Part shown: piece by piece, positions 1 through 8,691 of the stretch
Position numbering within the stretch: the first letter of the stretch is position 1
Layout of the letters: each line of letters opens with the position of its first letter
Origin: Streptomyces sp. WAC05374
GTDB taxonomy: Bacteria > Actinomycetota > Actinomycetes > Streptomycetales > Streptomycetaceae
Assembly: GCF_004353505.1 (NCBI RefSeq)
Contig: NZ_SMNQ01000026.1
Coordinates: 1-64,000, forward strand
DNA length: 64,000 nt
Direction: 5' to 3'
Notes under the pieces: model-generated
Databases searched by the model: none
What the model was told of the DNA's origin: nothing
What the model saw: the letters and a program-made list of their open reading frames with translations, nothing else
Translations under genes and position numbers: made by a program

Positions 1-377
1 TCCCGGACCGCGTTCGGATCGGAACTCGCCAGCGCCGCCCTGGCGGCCTCGCGGACCTCTTCCTCCTCGTCGAACTCCGCGAAGTCCTCCACCAACTGCC
101 GGTCACGCTCATCACTGATCCGGTCCAGTTCGGACGTGGCGGCGGGCGCCGGGGCGGCGCCGTTCCTCGCCTCCGCCGCGGCCGCGAGCCTGTCCAGCGA
201 CTGGAGCGTCCGCGCCAGCGACGACGCCTGCTCGGCGCGTACGGAGGTCGCGGCGGCGGCCTCACTGGTGACGGTGCCCAGCACCGCCACGGCGACCGCC
301 GCGGACACGGCCTTCCGTACATGTACGGCCACGCCGACGCGCAGCCCTCCGGCCCTGGGCCGGAACCTTCCCCACAC
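1..377 (-). CDS. ALF-repeat secreted protein, N-terminal part (runs off the window)
   Basis: Leftward gene cut by the left edge; only about 125 N-terminal codons are present. I place the start at the GTG at 377-375 because an AGGGGG ribosome site lies 7 bases upstream. The first 45 residues form a long signal peptide (basic n-region with RVGVAVHVRK, then an Ala/Val core). After a low-complexity linker the visible end reads EEVREAARAALASSDPNAV, which matches the ALF short repeat (Pfam ALF, function unknown). This repeat also occurs in the genes at 738-1922 and 3487-5067, so it is probably the third ALF protein of one leftward cluster. Domains beyond the edge are unknown. Secretion is inferred from the leader; no function is proposed. 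Confidence 0.8.
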   Translation of the reverse strand, partial: MWGRFRPRAGGLRVGVAVHVRKAVSAAVAVAVLGTVTSEAAAATSVRAEQASSLARTLQSLDRLAAAAEARNGAAPAPAATSELDRISDERDRQLVEDFAEFDEEEEVREAARAALASSDPNAVR

Positions 378-547
378 GGGAAAACCCCCTAGACGAATGA
401 TCGAAAAACCCCGCCCCGGTCACGGGCGGGTGGTCGGTGCGCCGACCGGCGGGCACTCACAGCACCCGAACCGGCCGGCTCCCGCCCGACCCCGGTCAGG
501 GGCCGGCGGGCACGCCCGGCCGACGCCGTTACCGGGCCGGCCGGGCG

Positions 548-616
548 GGTTGCCGGGGTGACCCCCGGGCGGTTGCCGGGGTGACCCCCGGGCGGTTGGC
601 GGGGCTGACCCGGGGC
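548..616. repeat. Three tandem 23-bp GC-rich units
   Basis: In the 360-base gap between the two ALF genes, a 23-bp unit beginning GGTTGCCGGGGTGACC occurs twice exactly (548-570, 571-593) and a third time with changes (594-616). Further GC-rich half-copies continue to about 680. I see no gene in 378-737. The units contain GGGGTGACCCC, an imperfect palindrome able to fold as a hairpin, so the array may act as transcription termination or attenuation between the ALF genes. Confidence 0.7.
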
Positions 617-737
617 GTTCCCGGGGGCTGCCCCCAGGCAGGTGCCGGGGCCGACCCCCGGGGCGCTCCCTCCGGCTCAGCCCCGGTGACAGTCCGAACG
701 GGCGCTCCCGGCCGAGCCGTTACCAGCCTGGCCGGCC

Positions 738-1922
738 TCACCCCCGGGTGCGGTTCTCGCCTTCCTGGGCGCGGTCGAACATGGCCTTCCAGAACGCGGC
801 CGCCTCGTCCGCCGCCTGGCGTTCACCGGACCAGGCGGCCTCGTGGTCGTCGGCGGTGCCGGAGATCGCCTGCCAGAGACGCTCGGCGGACTCGCGGGAC
901 AGCCGGGCGACGGTCCGCCAGTTGTCCGCCTGCGCGGTCGCGGCGGCCTGTTCCGCCTGCCAGGCGCGCTGCGCCGCACCGGCGTGCTCGGAGACCGCCT
1001 GCCAGGCGCGTTCGGCCTCGGCACGGGCGCGTGCGGCGTCCGCCGCGCCCGCCACGGCCGCCTCGGCCGCCGTGGCCTGGGCGATCAGCCGGGTCAGCGT
1101 GTGATGGCGTACGGCCTCCGCGTCGGCGATCCGGCTGCGGTACGCCGTCAGGTCCAGCGCCGCACCCGTCGCCCAGCCGTAGCCGAAGAACTCCGCGACG
1201 TCCGCGTCCGTGGCACCGGCCCGCAGCGCCCACTGCGCCGCCACCCGCACGTGCTCGCCCGGGTCCTGCGCGCCGAGACCGCGTACGAACTCGCGGTCGG
1301 CGGCGGCGACGTCCAGCCGTTGCAGCTCGCCCGCCTCGCGCGCGGCGCGGTCGCGGCGCTGTGCCTCGGCGTACCCGGTCGCGACGAACGCGGCCTGCTC
1401 GGCGACGCTCCCCTTGAGGGCCCGCGTCGCGGCAGCCCGTACCTGCGGGGAGAACTCCGCCGTGTGCGTGGCGATCACCCGCTCGCAGAACGCCTTGTTC
1501 CGGGCGCGGGTGTCCCGGGCGCGCTGCTTGGCGGCGTCGAAGCCGCCTCCGGGGGCGAGCCACTCCAGGAGCGCCTGGTCCCCGCGGGAACTGCGCAGCG
1601 CGTTCCACGCCGAGGTGCGCACCTCGGCGGCCGGGTGCGTTTTGGCCATCGACGTGACCCTCTTGCGGGCCTCCTCCACGGCGGCGGCCAACTCCGGCGA
1701 CGGCGACGGCGACTGACCCTGTGCCTGTGACGGCGAAGGCGAAGGCAACGGCGACGTCGCCTGCTGCGGCGCGTCAGCGGGTACGGCGGTGACGACGGCC
1801 GCCACCTGCCGCTGTGCGGCGGCCGGGGCGGCGGCCCATGCCGGTACCCCGCCGGCGAGGGCGATCGCGCCGGCCAGCGTGCCGACGGTCACCGCCCGCG
1901 CGCATCTGAACTGACGACTCAA
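738..1922 (-). CDS. ALF-repeat secreted protein
   Basis: 394 residues starting with TTG (1922-1920) seven bases after a GAGGGGG ribosome site. It has an Sec-type signal peptide (about residues 1-31, ending in AWAAA), then a Pro/Ser/Gln linker, then alanine-rich helical repeats of the ALF type: VRTSAWNALRSSRGDQALLEWL, QVRAAATRALKGSVAEQAAF and VRVAAQWALRAGATDADVAEF. Each is followed by charged helical stretches. The C-terminal third has Trp-spaced heptad-like helices (AERAWQAVSEHAGAAQRAWQ) that look like coiled coil. ALF repeats are known from secreted actinomycete proteins, function undetermined. It lies downstream of the two ricin-type lectins and the ALF-AbfB gene on the same strand, so cotranscription is plausible, although the 115-base gap could hold a promoter. 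Confidence 0.85.
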   Translation of the reverse strand: MSRQFRCARAVTVGTLAGAIALAGGVPAWAAAPAAAQRQVAAVVTAVPADAPQQATSPLPSPSPSQAQGQSPSPSPELAAAVEEARKRVTSMAKTHPAAEVRTSAWNALRSSRGDQALLEWLAPGGGFDAAKQRARDTRARNKAFCERVIATHTAEFSPQVRAAATRALKGSVAEQAAFVATGYAEAQRRDRAAREAGELQRLDVAAADREFVRGLGAQDPGEHVRVAAQWALRAGATDADVAEFFGYGWATGAALDLTAYRSRIADAEAVRHHTLTRLIAQATAAEAAVAGAADAARARAEAERAWQAVSEHAGAAQRAWQAEQAAATAQADNWRTVARLSRESAERLWQAISGTADDHEAAWSGERQAADEAAAFWKAMFDRAQEGENRTRG

Positions 1923-2037
1923 CTCGAGACCCCCTCGGGAATGACATACGGTTCACGACCGCCGGGGCGGGACCGTGCGTACGGTCCCGCCCCGGCGTGA
2001 CATGCGACGGCGCGTCGGTACACGCCGTCCGGCCGGT

Positions 2038-2667
2038 TCACGCGACCGGCCGGACCTGCCACAACTGGGCTTCGGAGCGGTTGCACGTGTAGAGCTGCGC
2101 GTCGATGCCGTTGTCCTGCTTGGCGCTGGGCACGTCGACGCACATTCCCTCGGCGTGCGCGGGCTGGAGCTCGTACAGCTTGCGCACGGGGTCGACCAGC
2201 ATCATGCGCCAGCGCTGGTGGTCGCCCTGGCCGCAGGCGAACTGCTGGACGGCCGCGCCGTTCTTCTCGCCCTTGGCCTGGATCTCGAGGCACTTGCCGC
2301 TCTTGACGTTGCGCAGCTCGAAGGTTCCGCCGCGTCCGGCGACGGCGTTCCACTTCTGGGAGTCGGTGCCGTTGCAGTCGTACTGCTGGGCGTTGATGCC
2401 GTCCGTGGTCTTGCCGCCCTCGATCTCGAGGCACTTGCTGCTGTGGGCGGCGGTCAGGGTGATGGCCTGCTGGGCCATCTTCGCGCGGGCGACGATCTCC
2501 GCCCGCGTGGCGGCCGCGACGGCCGCGGCCTCGCGGGCCGCGTCGGCGGCGGCGGTGGGGGAGGTGATCGAGCCGGGTTCACCGTCGGCCTGGACGGCGG
2601 TGGCCGTACCGGCGAGGACGGCGACGGCCGCGCCCGCGGTCAGGGCGGCCCTGATGATCCGAGACAT
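2038..2667 (-). CDS. Secreted ricin-type beta-trefoil lectin (RICIN) protein
   Basis: 209 residues. I start at the ATG at 2667 because it begins a typical signal peptide (MSRIIRAALTAGAAVAVLAG, cleavage near VQADG); the frame stays open further upstream, but only through the neighbouring lectin gene. An Ala-rich helical segment (about 35-65) precedes a ricin-type beta-trefoil. It shows three subdomains with the family's hallmarks: KCLEIEGG...QKWN, KCLEIQAKG...DHQRWR and MCVDVPS...QLWQV. Such domains bind carbohydrates on glycans or cell walls. It is a close architectural paralogue of the next gene upstream (2700-3395), 32 bases away and sharing the MSRI-R-AL leader, so the pair probably arose by tandem duplication and is cotranscribed. 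Confidence 0.9.
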   Translation of the reverse strand: MSRIIRAALTAGAAVAVLAGTATAVQADGEPGSITSPTAAADAAREAAAVAAATRAEIVARAKMAQQAITLTAAHSSKCLEIEGGKTTDGINAQQYDCNGTDSQKWNAVAGRGGTFELRNVKSGKCLEIQAKGEKNGAAVQQFACGQGDHQRWRMMLVDPVRKLYELQPAHAEGMCVDVPSAKQDNGIDAQLYTCNRSEAQLWQVRPVA

Positions 2668-2699
2668 GTGGGGATCCGTTTCTCTCGCGTGTACGGGGC

Positions 2700-3395
2700 T
2701 CAGGCGGCCGTGACCGGGTGGATGCGCCACTGCTGGGCGAGGCTGCCGTTGCAGGCCCACAGGCGGGCCGCCGCGCCGTCGGTCTTGCTCGCGGACTCGA
2801 TGTCGAGGCAGCGGCTCGTACCGGCGGGGGTGTGGGCGGGCCTCAGCTCGTACAGCTCCTTGGCGATGTCGACCATGACCAGGCGCCAGCGCTGGTTGTC
2901 GGCCCCCACGCACCACCACTGCTGGACGGCGGTGCCGGTCTTGGTGCCGGCGGCCTCCACGTCGAGGCACTTGCCGCTGTGCCCGAAGCGCAGCTCGAAG
3001 GTGCCGGCACCGGTGGGCACCAGGTCGACGCGCTGGTTGACGGCGTCGTCGGCGCAGGTGGACTGGACCGTGTTGACGCCGTTGCGGAGGCTGGCGCCGG
3101 GGATGGTGAGGCACTGGTCGCTGTGGGCGGCCCTGAGCTGGACGCCCGGGGCCGACGCCACCGCGGCGGCCGCGGCCTTCGCGTCGGCGGCTGCGGCCAC
3201 CGCGGCGGCGGCCGCGGCCTTCGCGTCGGCGGCCGCGGCCCTGGCGTCGGCGGGGGCCACGGTGGCCGTGGACACCGTGGTGGCCGTGGGGGTCGACGGG
3301 GTGCGCGCCTCGTCGGCGACGGCGACGGTCACGCCGCCGGCGAGCGCGGCGACACCGGCCGCCACGGCCAGAGCGGATCGGACGATCCGGGACAT
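2700..3395 (-). CDS. Secreted ricin-type beta-trefoil lectin with Ala-rich helical stalk
   Basis: 231 residues; ATG at 3395 preceded by GGAAG at suitable spacing. Signal peptide MSRIVRSALAVAAGVAALAG, then a Thr/Pro linker. An almost pure Ala/Lys/Asp stalk follows (about 50-82; ADAKAAAAAAVAAAADAK), encoded by repeated GCG GCC codons and probably one long helix. The C-terminal beta-trefoil carries QCLTIPG, KCLDVEAAG with DNQRWR, and RCLDIESA with AQQWRIH, so the QxW signatures and a disulphide-type cysteine spacing are kept. Probably a secreted carbohydrate-binding protein held away from the surface by the helical stalk. Paralogue of 2038-2667. Confidence 0.9.
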   Translation of the reverse strand: MSRIVRSALAVAAGVAALAGGVTVAVADEARTPSTPTATTVSTATVAPADARAAAADAKAAAAAAVAAAADAKAAAAAVASAPGVQLRAAHSDQCLTIPGASLRNGVNTVQSTCADDAVNQRVDLVPTGAGTFELRFGHSGKCLDVEAAGTKTGTAVQQWWCVGADNQRWRLVMVDIAKELYELRPAHTPAGTSRCLDIESASKTDGAAARLWACNGSLAQQWRIHPVTAA

Positions 3396-3486
3396 GGGGT
3401 GCTTCCGTTCTTCTCAGGTCTGAAGGGAGAGAGCTCGGCGGGAGGGGGCCGGCGCGCGCGTGTGGGGCCGGCCGCCTCCCGCGCGG

Positions 3487-5067
3487 TCAGCGCGCGAGGG
3501 GGGTGACGATCTTCCAGGACGCGTCCTGGGCGAAGTCCTTCTCGACGTCGAAGCGGTTCTTGGCGCTCTTGTTGGCCACGTACAGATCGCCGTAGTACTC
3601 GCGCAGGAAGCGGCCCGGCTGGCCGGCCGACTCGAAGGAGGTGCCGGAGCCGCTCAGTCCCTTCTTGGCGCACCAGGTGGCGTCCTTGCGGAACTGCGTG
3701 CTGTTGTCGCTCGCGGCCATCCGCACCCGCAGGTCCTTGTGGGTGAGGTAGTGGCCGAGCTTGCGGGTGGACTCGAAGGACCAGCAACCGGGCTGGCCGT
3801 TGAGCGCGGGGACGACGATCCAGGTGCCGTCCTCCCGGTCGGCCTGCTTGGACGCGGCGGACAGGGGGGCGATGAACGCCTCCCCGGCGTCGGGCGAGGA
3901 CTGGCGGACGTAGAAGCCCGCCGGCTTGCCGCTCGCCGGCTGGAAGGACTGGCGCTTGGCCCGGTGCTGCCCCTCCAGCAGGAACCGCGCGACGTCCTCG
4001 TCGGTGCCGGCCAGCGCCTTCTTGGCGGCGGCGACCAGGTTGGGCTGGACGCCGGTCTTCTCGGCGGCGGCCTGGATCTGGATCGCGAGGCGGCGGTTGG
4101 CCTCGGCGATCTGCTTGCGGCGCGCCTCGTCGTCCTTCTTGTACGCCTCTTCGGCGCCGGTGTGGATGAACTGCTTCCACACGGCCGGGTCGGGGCTCAG
4201 CACCGCGCGCTGCGCCGCCGCGAAGAGCTCGCTGCCCTTGGCGTCGGCCGGGGCGACGCGCAGCAGCTCGCGGATGAAGTTGTCGTCGCTGAGGGCGAGC
4301 ATCGCCTCGGTGGGCGTGATGCGGAAGAGCGCGGCCGTGTTGGTGCGGGCGGCGATCTCCTTGCGGCGCTCGGCCTCCGCGCGGTCCTTCTCCTCCAGTT
4401 CCTTCAGCTCGTTGGCGACGTCGCGCTGGTGCGCCTCGCGGGCGCCGTTGGCGATGAACTCCTGCCAGGCGGTCGGCTCCCCGGCCAGGGCCGTCGCGGC
4501 GGCGGCGCGGACCTCGGGTCCGGCGGCCTCGTGGCGCATGACGGCGCGGATGAAGTTGTCGTCGCTCAGGTCGAGCAGGTCGGGGCTGCTGGGGATGCCG
4601 ATGGCGATCAGCGCCTGGGACTTGGCGAGCCGGGCGGCACGCGCGGCGTCGGCCTTGTCCTTCTCGCGCTGCTTGTCGACGGCGTACGCCTCGTGGATGC
4701 CGGTGACGATGAACCGCACGTGGTCGTCGGGCGATTCGCTGCTCATGGCGGCCTCGGCGGCCTGCCGCACCGCGTCGAAGGTCTCCCCGCCGTCACGGGC
4801 CTTCTGCCAGAGGGCGTGGATGAAGTCGTGGTCGCTGAGCAGCAGGACGTCCGGGCTCGGGTCCAGGCGGACGACGGCCGCGGCGTCCACCCGCTGCGTG
4901 TCGGTGGTGCCGATCCCGGCCGCCGCGGCCGGAGCGGCCGGCGGGGCGGCGATGGCGGCCTGCGGCGACGCGGCCACGGCGGTGACGGAGGCGACCGCGG
5001 TGACGGTCACGAGTCCGCGCGTGACGGCTCTCCGCACGCGGGCGGAGTTCGGGTTGCTGTTCTTCAT
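3487..5067 (-). CDS. ALF-repeat protein with C-terminal AbfB domain
   Basis: 526 residues from the ATG at 5067 (MKNSNPNSARVRRAV), which starts a signal peptide ending near AAIAAP; the frame is open 27 codons further but without a leader. Five or so repeating units of the form LSDHDFIHALW / LDLSDDNFIRAVM / LALSDDNFIRELL each followed by VRxAAxxAL and FIxxGxxEAYxxD make an ALF-type helical array (about 60-370). Residues 375-526 resemble the AbfB (CBM42-like, arabinofuranose-binding) beta-trefoil: CWSFESTRKLGHYLTHKDLR and GTSFESAGQPGRFLREYYG. So the protein is secreted, with a helical scaffold and a carbohydrate-binding cap. It is the first gene of the leftward cluster and has the long upstream region expected of a promoter-proximal gene. 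The function of ALF arrays is unknown. Confidence 0.9.
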   Translation of the reverse strand: MKNSNPNSARVRRAVTRGLVTVTAVASVTAVAASPQAAIAAPPAAPAAAAGIGTTDTQRVDAAAVVRLDPSPDVLLLSDHDFIHALWQKARDGGETFDAVRQAAEAAMSSESPDDHVRFIVTGIHEAYAVDKQREKDKADAARAARLAKSQALIAIGIPSSPDLLDLSDDNFIRAVMRHEAAGPEVRAAAATALAGEPTAWQEFIANGAREAHQRDVANELKELEEKDRAEAERRKEIAARTNTAALFRITPTEAMLALSDDNFIRELLRVAPADAKGSELFAAAQRAVLSPDPAVWKQFIHTGAEEAYKKDDEARRKQIAEANRRLAIQIQAAAEKTGVQPNLVAAAKKALAGTDEDVARFLLEGQHRAKRQSFQPASGKPAGFYVRQSSPDAGEAFIAPLSAASKQADREDGTWIVVPALNGQPGCWSFESTRKLGHYLTHKDLRVRMAASDNSTQFRKDATWCAKKGLSGSGTSFESAGQPGRFLREYYGDLYVANKSAKNRFDVEKDFAQDASWKIVTPLAR

Positions 5068-5609
5068 TCGGGTTTCGGTCCCCCTGCTAGGTCCCGCACG
5101 CGGTTCCCGACGCGTGCCAGGTGGTCGGGGCGCAGTCTTGAAGATCACTCAAGGGGAGTCAAAGTGGAATTGACAGCTCCTGTCCGATCACCCGCCGGTA
5201 TAGACGCTTAACACGTCACTTGAGGCCAATCTTTGACTGAAAGACGACTTGCCTACGCTGGGGCGGAACTCACGAGTAACACGGAACCGGACACTCCATA
5301 TGTGACGCCAGCTGCGCGTACGCCGGCGCACCACGCCGGTGGCACGCCTCTGCCCCAGGCGGCACGCGGCAGGCCCGGCCCCGGCGCCCGGCCCGAACTC
5401 GCCGGTCCGCACCCGTGTGGATCATGTGAGGAAAAAATGTGGTCCGGTACACATCAATAAAGCCCACCTGTCCGATGCCTTACCATGCGCCGCCGAAACA
5501 CCCTCCCGGCCGCACGCCGGCCCGCCGTACGCCGCCCCGGTGGGCGGGGGAGCCGAGGAGGATGAGGCGCGTGCCTGGCACGGGCGCGGCCGTGCGGAGC
5601 GCGGGCCTC
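5068..5609. other. Intergenic region, 542 bp, no supported gene
   Basis: The sequence next to 5067 is less GC-rich than its surroundings (5140-5300) and should carry the promoter of the leftward ALF/lectin cluster. On the minus strand TTGACT at about 5147 is a possible -35 element, but I cannot assign a convincing -10. Open frames here lack codon bias and recognisable motifs. Confidence 0.5.
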
Positions 5610-6137
5610 TCAACCCACCGGCACATCCCGTACGGACTTTTCGAGGAGCGTGAACGCCTTGGGCGTACCGCCCGGCTGCGGCTTGCCCTCCTTGCACCCC
5701 GCGACCCGATAACCGGCGTCGAGGTAGTACGACCTCAGGCGTGCGTTGGCAGCCAGGCAGTCCAGACGGACCAACGGCCGGCCCGCCTCGGCCACACGGC
5801 GCTCCGCGACGCGCAGAAGCTGCCGCCCGGTCCCGGACGGAACCCTTGTGCGGTCCACCATCAGCCGGTGCACATAGCCGGCCGTCGGCGGCTGCGGCCC
5901 CCAGGCATCCTCGTCCTGCCACCAGAGCTCCCAGGCTCCGACCACACGATCGGCGGCCTCCGCGAGCCACACCTCCCCGCTCGTCATGATCCGGCGGAAG
6001 TGGTCCCCGCCCAGCTCACCGGGCCGCCACTGGCCAGTGACGCCCTGGGCGAGCATCCAGCGGGCCGCGTCGTCACGCAGACGCACGACGGCGGCGAGAT
6101 CGGCGTCGTCGGCGAGACGGAAGCGCAGGTCGGTCAC
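5610..6137 (-). CDS. GNAT family N-acetyltransferase
   Basis: 175 residues, GTG start (MTDLRFRLADDADLAAVVRL). It shows a complete GNAT fold. An N-terminal strand-helix is followed by VVGAWELWW, then VHRLMVDRTRVPSGTGRQLL, where the V-x-R-x-x-G-x-G-x-L acetyl-CoA loop is recognisable although altered. LVRLDCLAANARLRSYYLDAGY is the characteristic N-x-x-x-x-x-Y-x-x-x-G-F segment. It should transfer an acetyl group from acetyl-CoA to a small amine, substrate unknown. It lies 54 bases downstream of the HTH membrane protein gene on the same strand, so the two may form one transcript. Confidence 0.88.
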   Translation of the reverse strand: MTDLRFRLADDADLAAVVRLRDDAARWMLAQGVTGQWRPGELGGDHFRRIMTSGEVWLAEAADRVVGAWELWWQDEDAWGPQPPTAGYVHRLMVDRTRVPSGTGRQLLRVAERRVAEAGRPLVRLDCLAANARLRSYYLDAGYRVAGCKEGKPQPGGTPKAFTLLEKSVRDVPVG

Positions 6138-6191
6138 GCCGCGATCTTCGCACGGGCTTCCCGCCCGCCCCCCTCTCGCGGTGACGGCCTC

Positions 6192-7661
6192 TCAGTTATA
6201 CGGCCCCCACCGGCGTGCCAGGGTGTCGTACGTGTACCGGGGCAGGCCCTCGATGGCGCTGGTGCGGAACGGGCGGCCGTCGTCGTCGATGCGGACGGTG
6301 CCCCTGCGGCCCTGGGAGGACCAGTCCAGCTCCAGGTACCAGCGGCAGTCGCACGCACTGGTGCCGGCCGTGACCAGCAGCACCTCGGGGTCCTTCGCCG
6401 AGACGCGGTAGGGCATGCGTACCGCCGGGATCGGCGTACCGGAGTCGTTCCCGGCGACCGCGCGGGCGATGGGGCGGTCCTTGTCCAGGTCCACGGCGAA
6501 GTACCGGGGAGTCACTGCGCCGCCGCAGCCCTGGTCCATGGCGTACGCGTTGCCCTCGGCCGGTGCCGTACGGCCGACCACGCGCACGCGCAGCGCCTCC
6601 AGCACGACGGCCGTGTCGCTGCGCCCCTGCACCGACAGCCGTACGAGTGTCTCGCCGCCGTGCACCGCTCCCTGCGTCGCCGCCCAGGGCGCCGCGTCCT
6701 GCGGGGCCGGGGGAGGGGGGACCTGGCTCGGCGGCTTGGAGACGACGTAGTCGTGACCGCAACCCAGCTTCCAGGCCTGGGAGTCGACGGACCAGGCGAG
6801 CGGAAGACCGGCGGGCTGTTCGCCGCCGGGCGGGGCGGACGTCGCGCCGGGCGGGCGGGAGGCGCCGGGCTTCTCCTCAGGGGTGGCCGAGCCCGAAGGC
6901 CGCTCGGAGGTGGGGGTGCCGCTCGGGCTGGGCGAGGCGCCCCGTCGCTCGGGCGCCCCGGCCCCGGCCGTACCGGACGCCGTCGTACCGGACGCCGTCG
7001 TACCGGACGCCGTCGTACCGGACGCCGTCGTACCGGACGCCGTCGGACCGGCGACCCGGGCAGGCCCGCCGGCGGACGCCCGCCGCCCGTCCGGCAGCGC
7101 GGACAGGGCCCCGAGCGTCGCGAGCACGGCACAGACGGAGGCCAGCCCGACCACGAGACGCCTGCGGCGGTACCAGGGGCGGCGCGGGAGCGCGGGCACG
7201 GACGCGCCGGGCGGCAAGGGCGCGGGGCCCGTCTCGACGACGGGGCCGGCCTCGGCTTGCGGCGCCGTGTCCGGTTCGGTGCTGCCCTCCAGCGCTGTGC
7301 CCGGTGTGACGGCTTCCGCCGCCCCGGCGCCGGGCGAGCTCTCCGCAGCCCCCGCAGCCCCCACCGTCCCCGCCGTACGAGGTCGGCGGCGGGCCGCCAC
7401 GGCCAGGAGCCAACGGCGGTGGAGTTCCAGGCGTTGCTCCGAGGTCGCCCCGCACAGGGCCGCGAAGCGTTCCACGGGGGCGAAGTCGAGCGGCACCGCG
7501 TCACCCGCGCAGTAGCGGTGCAGCGTCGAGGTGTTCATGCCCAGACGGCGGGCCAGCGAGCCGTAGCTCCGGTCCGTGCGCTCCTTCAGCGCCCGCAGCA
7601 GCGCCGCGAACTCCGCCACCGCGTCGACGCCGTCGCCGCCGCCGTCATCCTGTGCCGACAA
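6192..7661 (-). CDS. XRE-type HTH protein with transmembrane segment and extracellular domain
   Basis: 489 residues, TTG start at 7661 just after GGGGGACC. Residues 15-70 are an XRE/Cro-like helix-turn-helix (FAALLRALKERTDRSYGSLA, RRLGMNTSTLHRYC). After a Pro/Ala linker a basic patch RRPWYRRRR precedes one membrane helix (VGLASVCAVLATLGALSAL). A low-complexity stalk follows, then a C-terminal soluble domain with Cys residues (LGCGHDYV, CACDCRWYL-like region) probably outside the cell. This is a known actinomycete layout: a cytoplasmic DNA-binding head, one membrane span and an outer sensor or wall-contacting domain, resembling RodZ-like or one-component membrane regulators. It is divergent from the secreted protein at 7895. 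The stalk includes five TASGT units encoded by a minisatellite. Confidence 0.85.
   Translation of the reverse strand: MSAQDDGGGDGVDAVAEFAALLRALKERTDRSYGSLARRLGMNTSTLHRYCAGDAVPLDFAPVERFAALCGATSEQRLELHRRWLLAVAARRRPRTAGTVGAAGAAESSPGAGAAEAVTPGTALEGSTEPDTAPQAEAGPVVETGPAPLPPGASVPALPRRPWYRRRRLVVGLASVCAVLATLGALSALPDGRRASAGGPARVAGPTASGTTASGTTASGTTASGTTASGTAGAGAPERRGASPSPSGTPTSERPSGSATPEEKPGASRPPGATSAPPGGEQPAGLPLAWSVDSQAWKLGCGHDYVVSKPPSQVPPPPAPQDAAPWAATQGAVHGGETLVRLSVQGRSDTAVVLEALRVRVVGRTAPAEGNAYAMDQGCGGAVTPRYFAVDLDKDRPIARAVAGNDSGTPIPAVRMPYRVSAKDPEVLLVTAGTSACDCRWYLELDWSSQGRRGTVRIDDDGRPFRTSAIEGLPRYTYDTLARRWGPYN
6970..7044. repeat. 15-bp coding minisatellite, five exact copies
   Basis: Five identical copies of GTACCGGACGCCGTC lie inside the gene at 6192-7661 and encode five TASGT units in the extracellular stalk. 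Because the unit is a multiple of three, copy-number change would lengthen or shorten the stalk without breaking the frame. Confidence 0.9.
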
Positions 7662-7894
7662 AGGTCCCCCGTCCCCTTACCACCCCACCCGGCCCGGGAC
7701 GGTATCCCAGGCACCCCATATACCTGCACGTCAAAGAGGCTGGGATGGTTCCACCGTGGCTGATCGGCCGTCGGCTGTTGCGCCCGGCAGCGGTGACCGC
7801 TGATGCTGTTGGTGCCGCACCGACCGGGCCCGGGCCGACCAGCCGGCCTCGCCGCGGCATTCACGTTCACGTACTCATTTCACGGGGGACACCC

Positions 7895-8548
7895 ATGTCC
7901 ATGCGCATCCGAACGAGCGCTCTCACCGCACTCACCGTCGCCGCCCTCGCGGCGGGCACGGCCCTCACGGCACCGTCCGCCGGCGCCGCCCCGCAGGCCG
8001 CCGGGTCGAAGACCGCCGGGTCGAAGACCGCCGCACCCGCGTTCCTGTCGGCGTCCCAGCTTCCGCCGCACCCGACGTCGTCCTGGACCGCCGGGCCCGT
8101 CACCGACGGGTTCCCGGAGCAGCTCGGCTTCTGCGTGAGCACCGAGGGCGTGCCCGCCTACACCTACCGGCACCGCGAGTTCCGTACCGACCTGGACACC
8201 AGCGCCGTGCAGTTGACCGTCGTGGCGGACACCGCCGCCCACGCCGAGGCCCTGGCGAAGCACTACGACGATCTGATCCGCACCTGCGCCGACCGCATCG
8301 AGAAGTCCTCGCCCGACGTCGAGGCCGAGGGCCGGGACTACGGCAAGCTGCCCGTCGAGGAGGGCGCCCGCGTCCGCGGCCTGCACACCGAGACGTCCTG
8401 GGGCGCCAACGACATCGCTCTGCTGTCGGTCGGGCGGGACGGCAGGACCGTCACCGTCGTGCAGTGGGGTCAGATGGGCGACTTCGACGACGCGCCCGTG
8501 GCCGCCTTCAAGAAGACCACGACCACGGCCGTCAACAAGCTGTACTGA
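7895..8548 (+). CDS. Secreted sensor-domain-like protein (PknH extracellular-type)
   Basis: 217 residues from ATG 7895, six bases after a GGGGGA ribosome site. The frame is open further upstream, but this ATG begins a clear signal peptide (MSMRIRTSALTALTVAALAAG, cleavage near AGAA). The mature part contains FLSASQLPPHPTSSWTAGPV, two cysteines (FCVST, IRTCADRI) and a repeating beta-alpha pattern. It ends with VTVVQWGQMGDFDDAPVAAF and resembles the PknH-like extracellular sensor domains that Streptomyces often make as free secreted proteins or lipoproteins. Divergent from the HTH membrane protein at 6192-7661; a shared 233-base promoter region suggests a regulator/target or receptor/ligand relationship, which is inference. 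Confidence 0.8.
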   Translation: MSMRIRTSALTALTVAALAAGTALTAPSAGAAPQAAGSKTAGSKTAAPAFLSASQLPPHPTSSWTAGPVTDGFPEQLGFCVSTEGVPAYTYRHREFRTDLDTSAVQLTVVADTAAHAEALAKHYDDLIRTCADRIEKSSPDVEAEGRDYGKLPVEEGARVRGLHTETSWGANDIALLSVGRDGRTVTVVQWGQMGDFDDAPVAAFKKTTTTAVNKLY

Positions 8549-8691
8549 CCGGGCGGCCACCGGAAAAGGGCCGGGGCCGTCCTGCCCTGCCTGACCGACC
8601 ACCGCCCACCGTGACGCCGGACGCCGTCCGCGACCGCTCCGGCACGCGAGTCGGCGCGGTGACCGCCTAGGTCCTGTACGCCCCGCCCACC

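Noticed and set aside
437..1417. A 326-codon plus-strand frame
   Set aside because: Low-complexity Arg/Pro translation, antisense to the ALF gene.
2038..3114. A 358-residue form of the first ricin lectin
   Set aside because: The extra N-terminal 149 residues are antisense-like shadow of the second lectin gene and the signal peptide begins at 2667.
5439..7763. A 774-codon plus-strand open frame
   Set aside because: It is antisense to the GNAT and HTH genes; the translation is arginine/glycine-rich with no domain.
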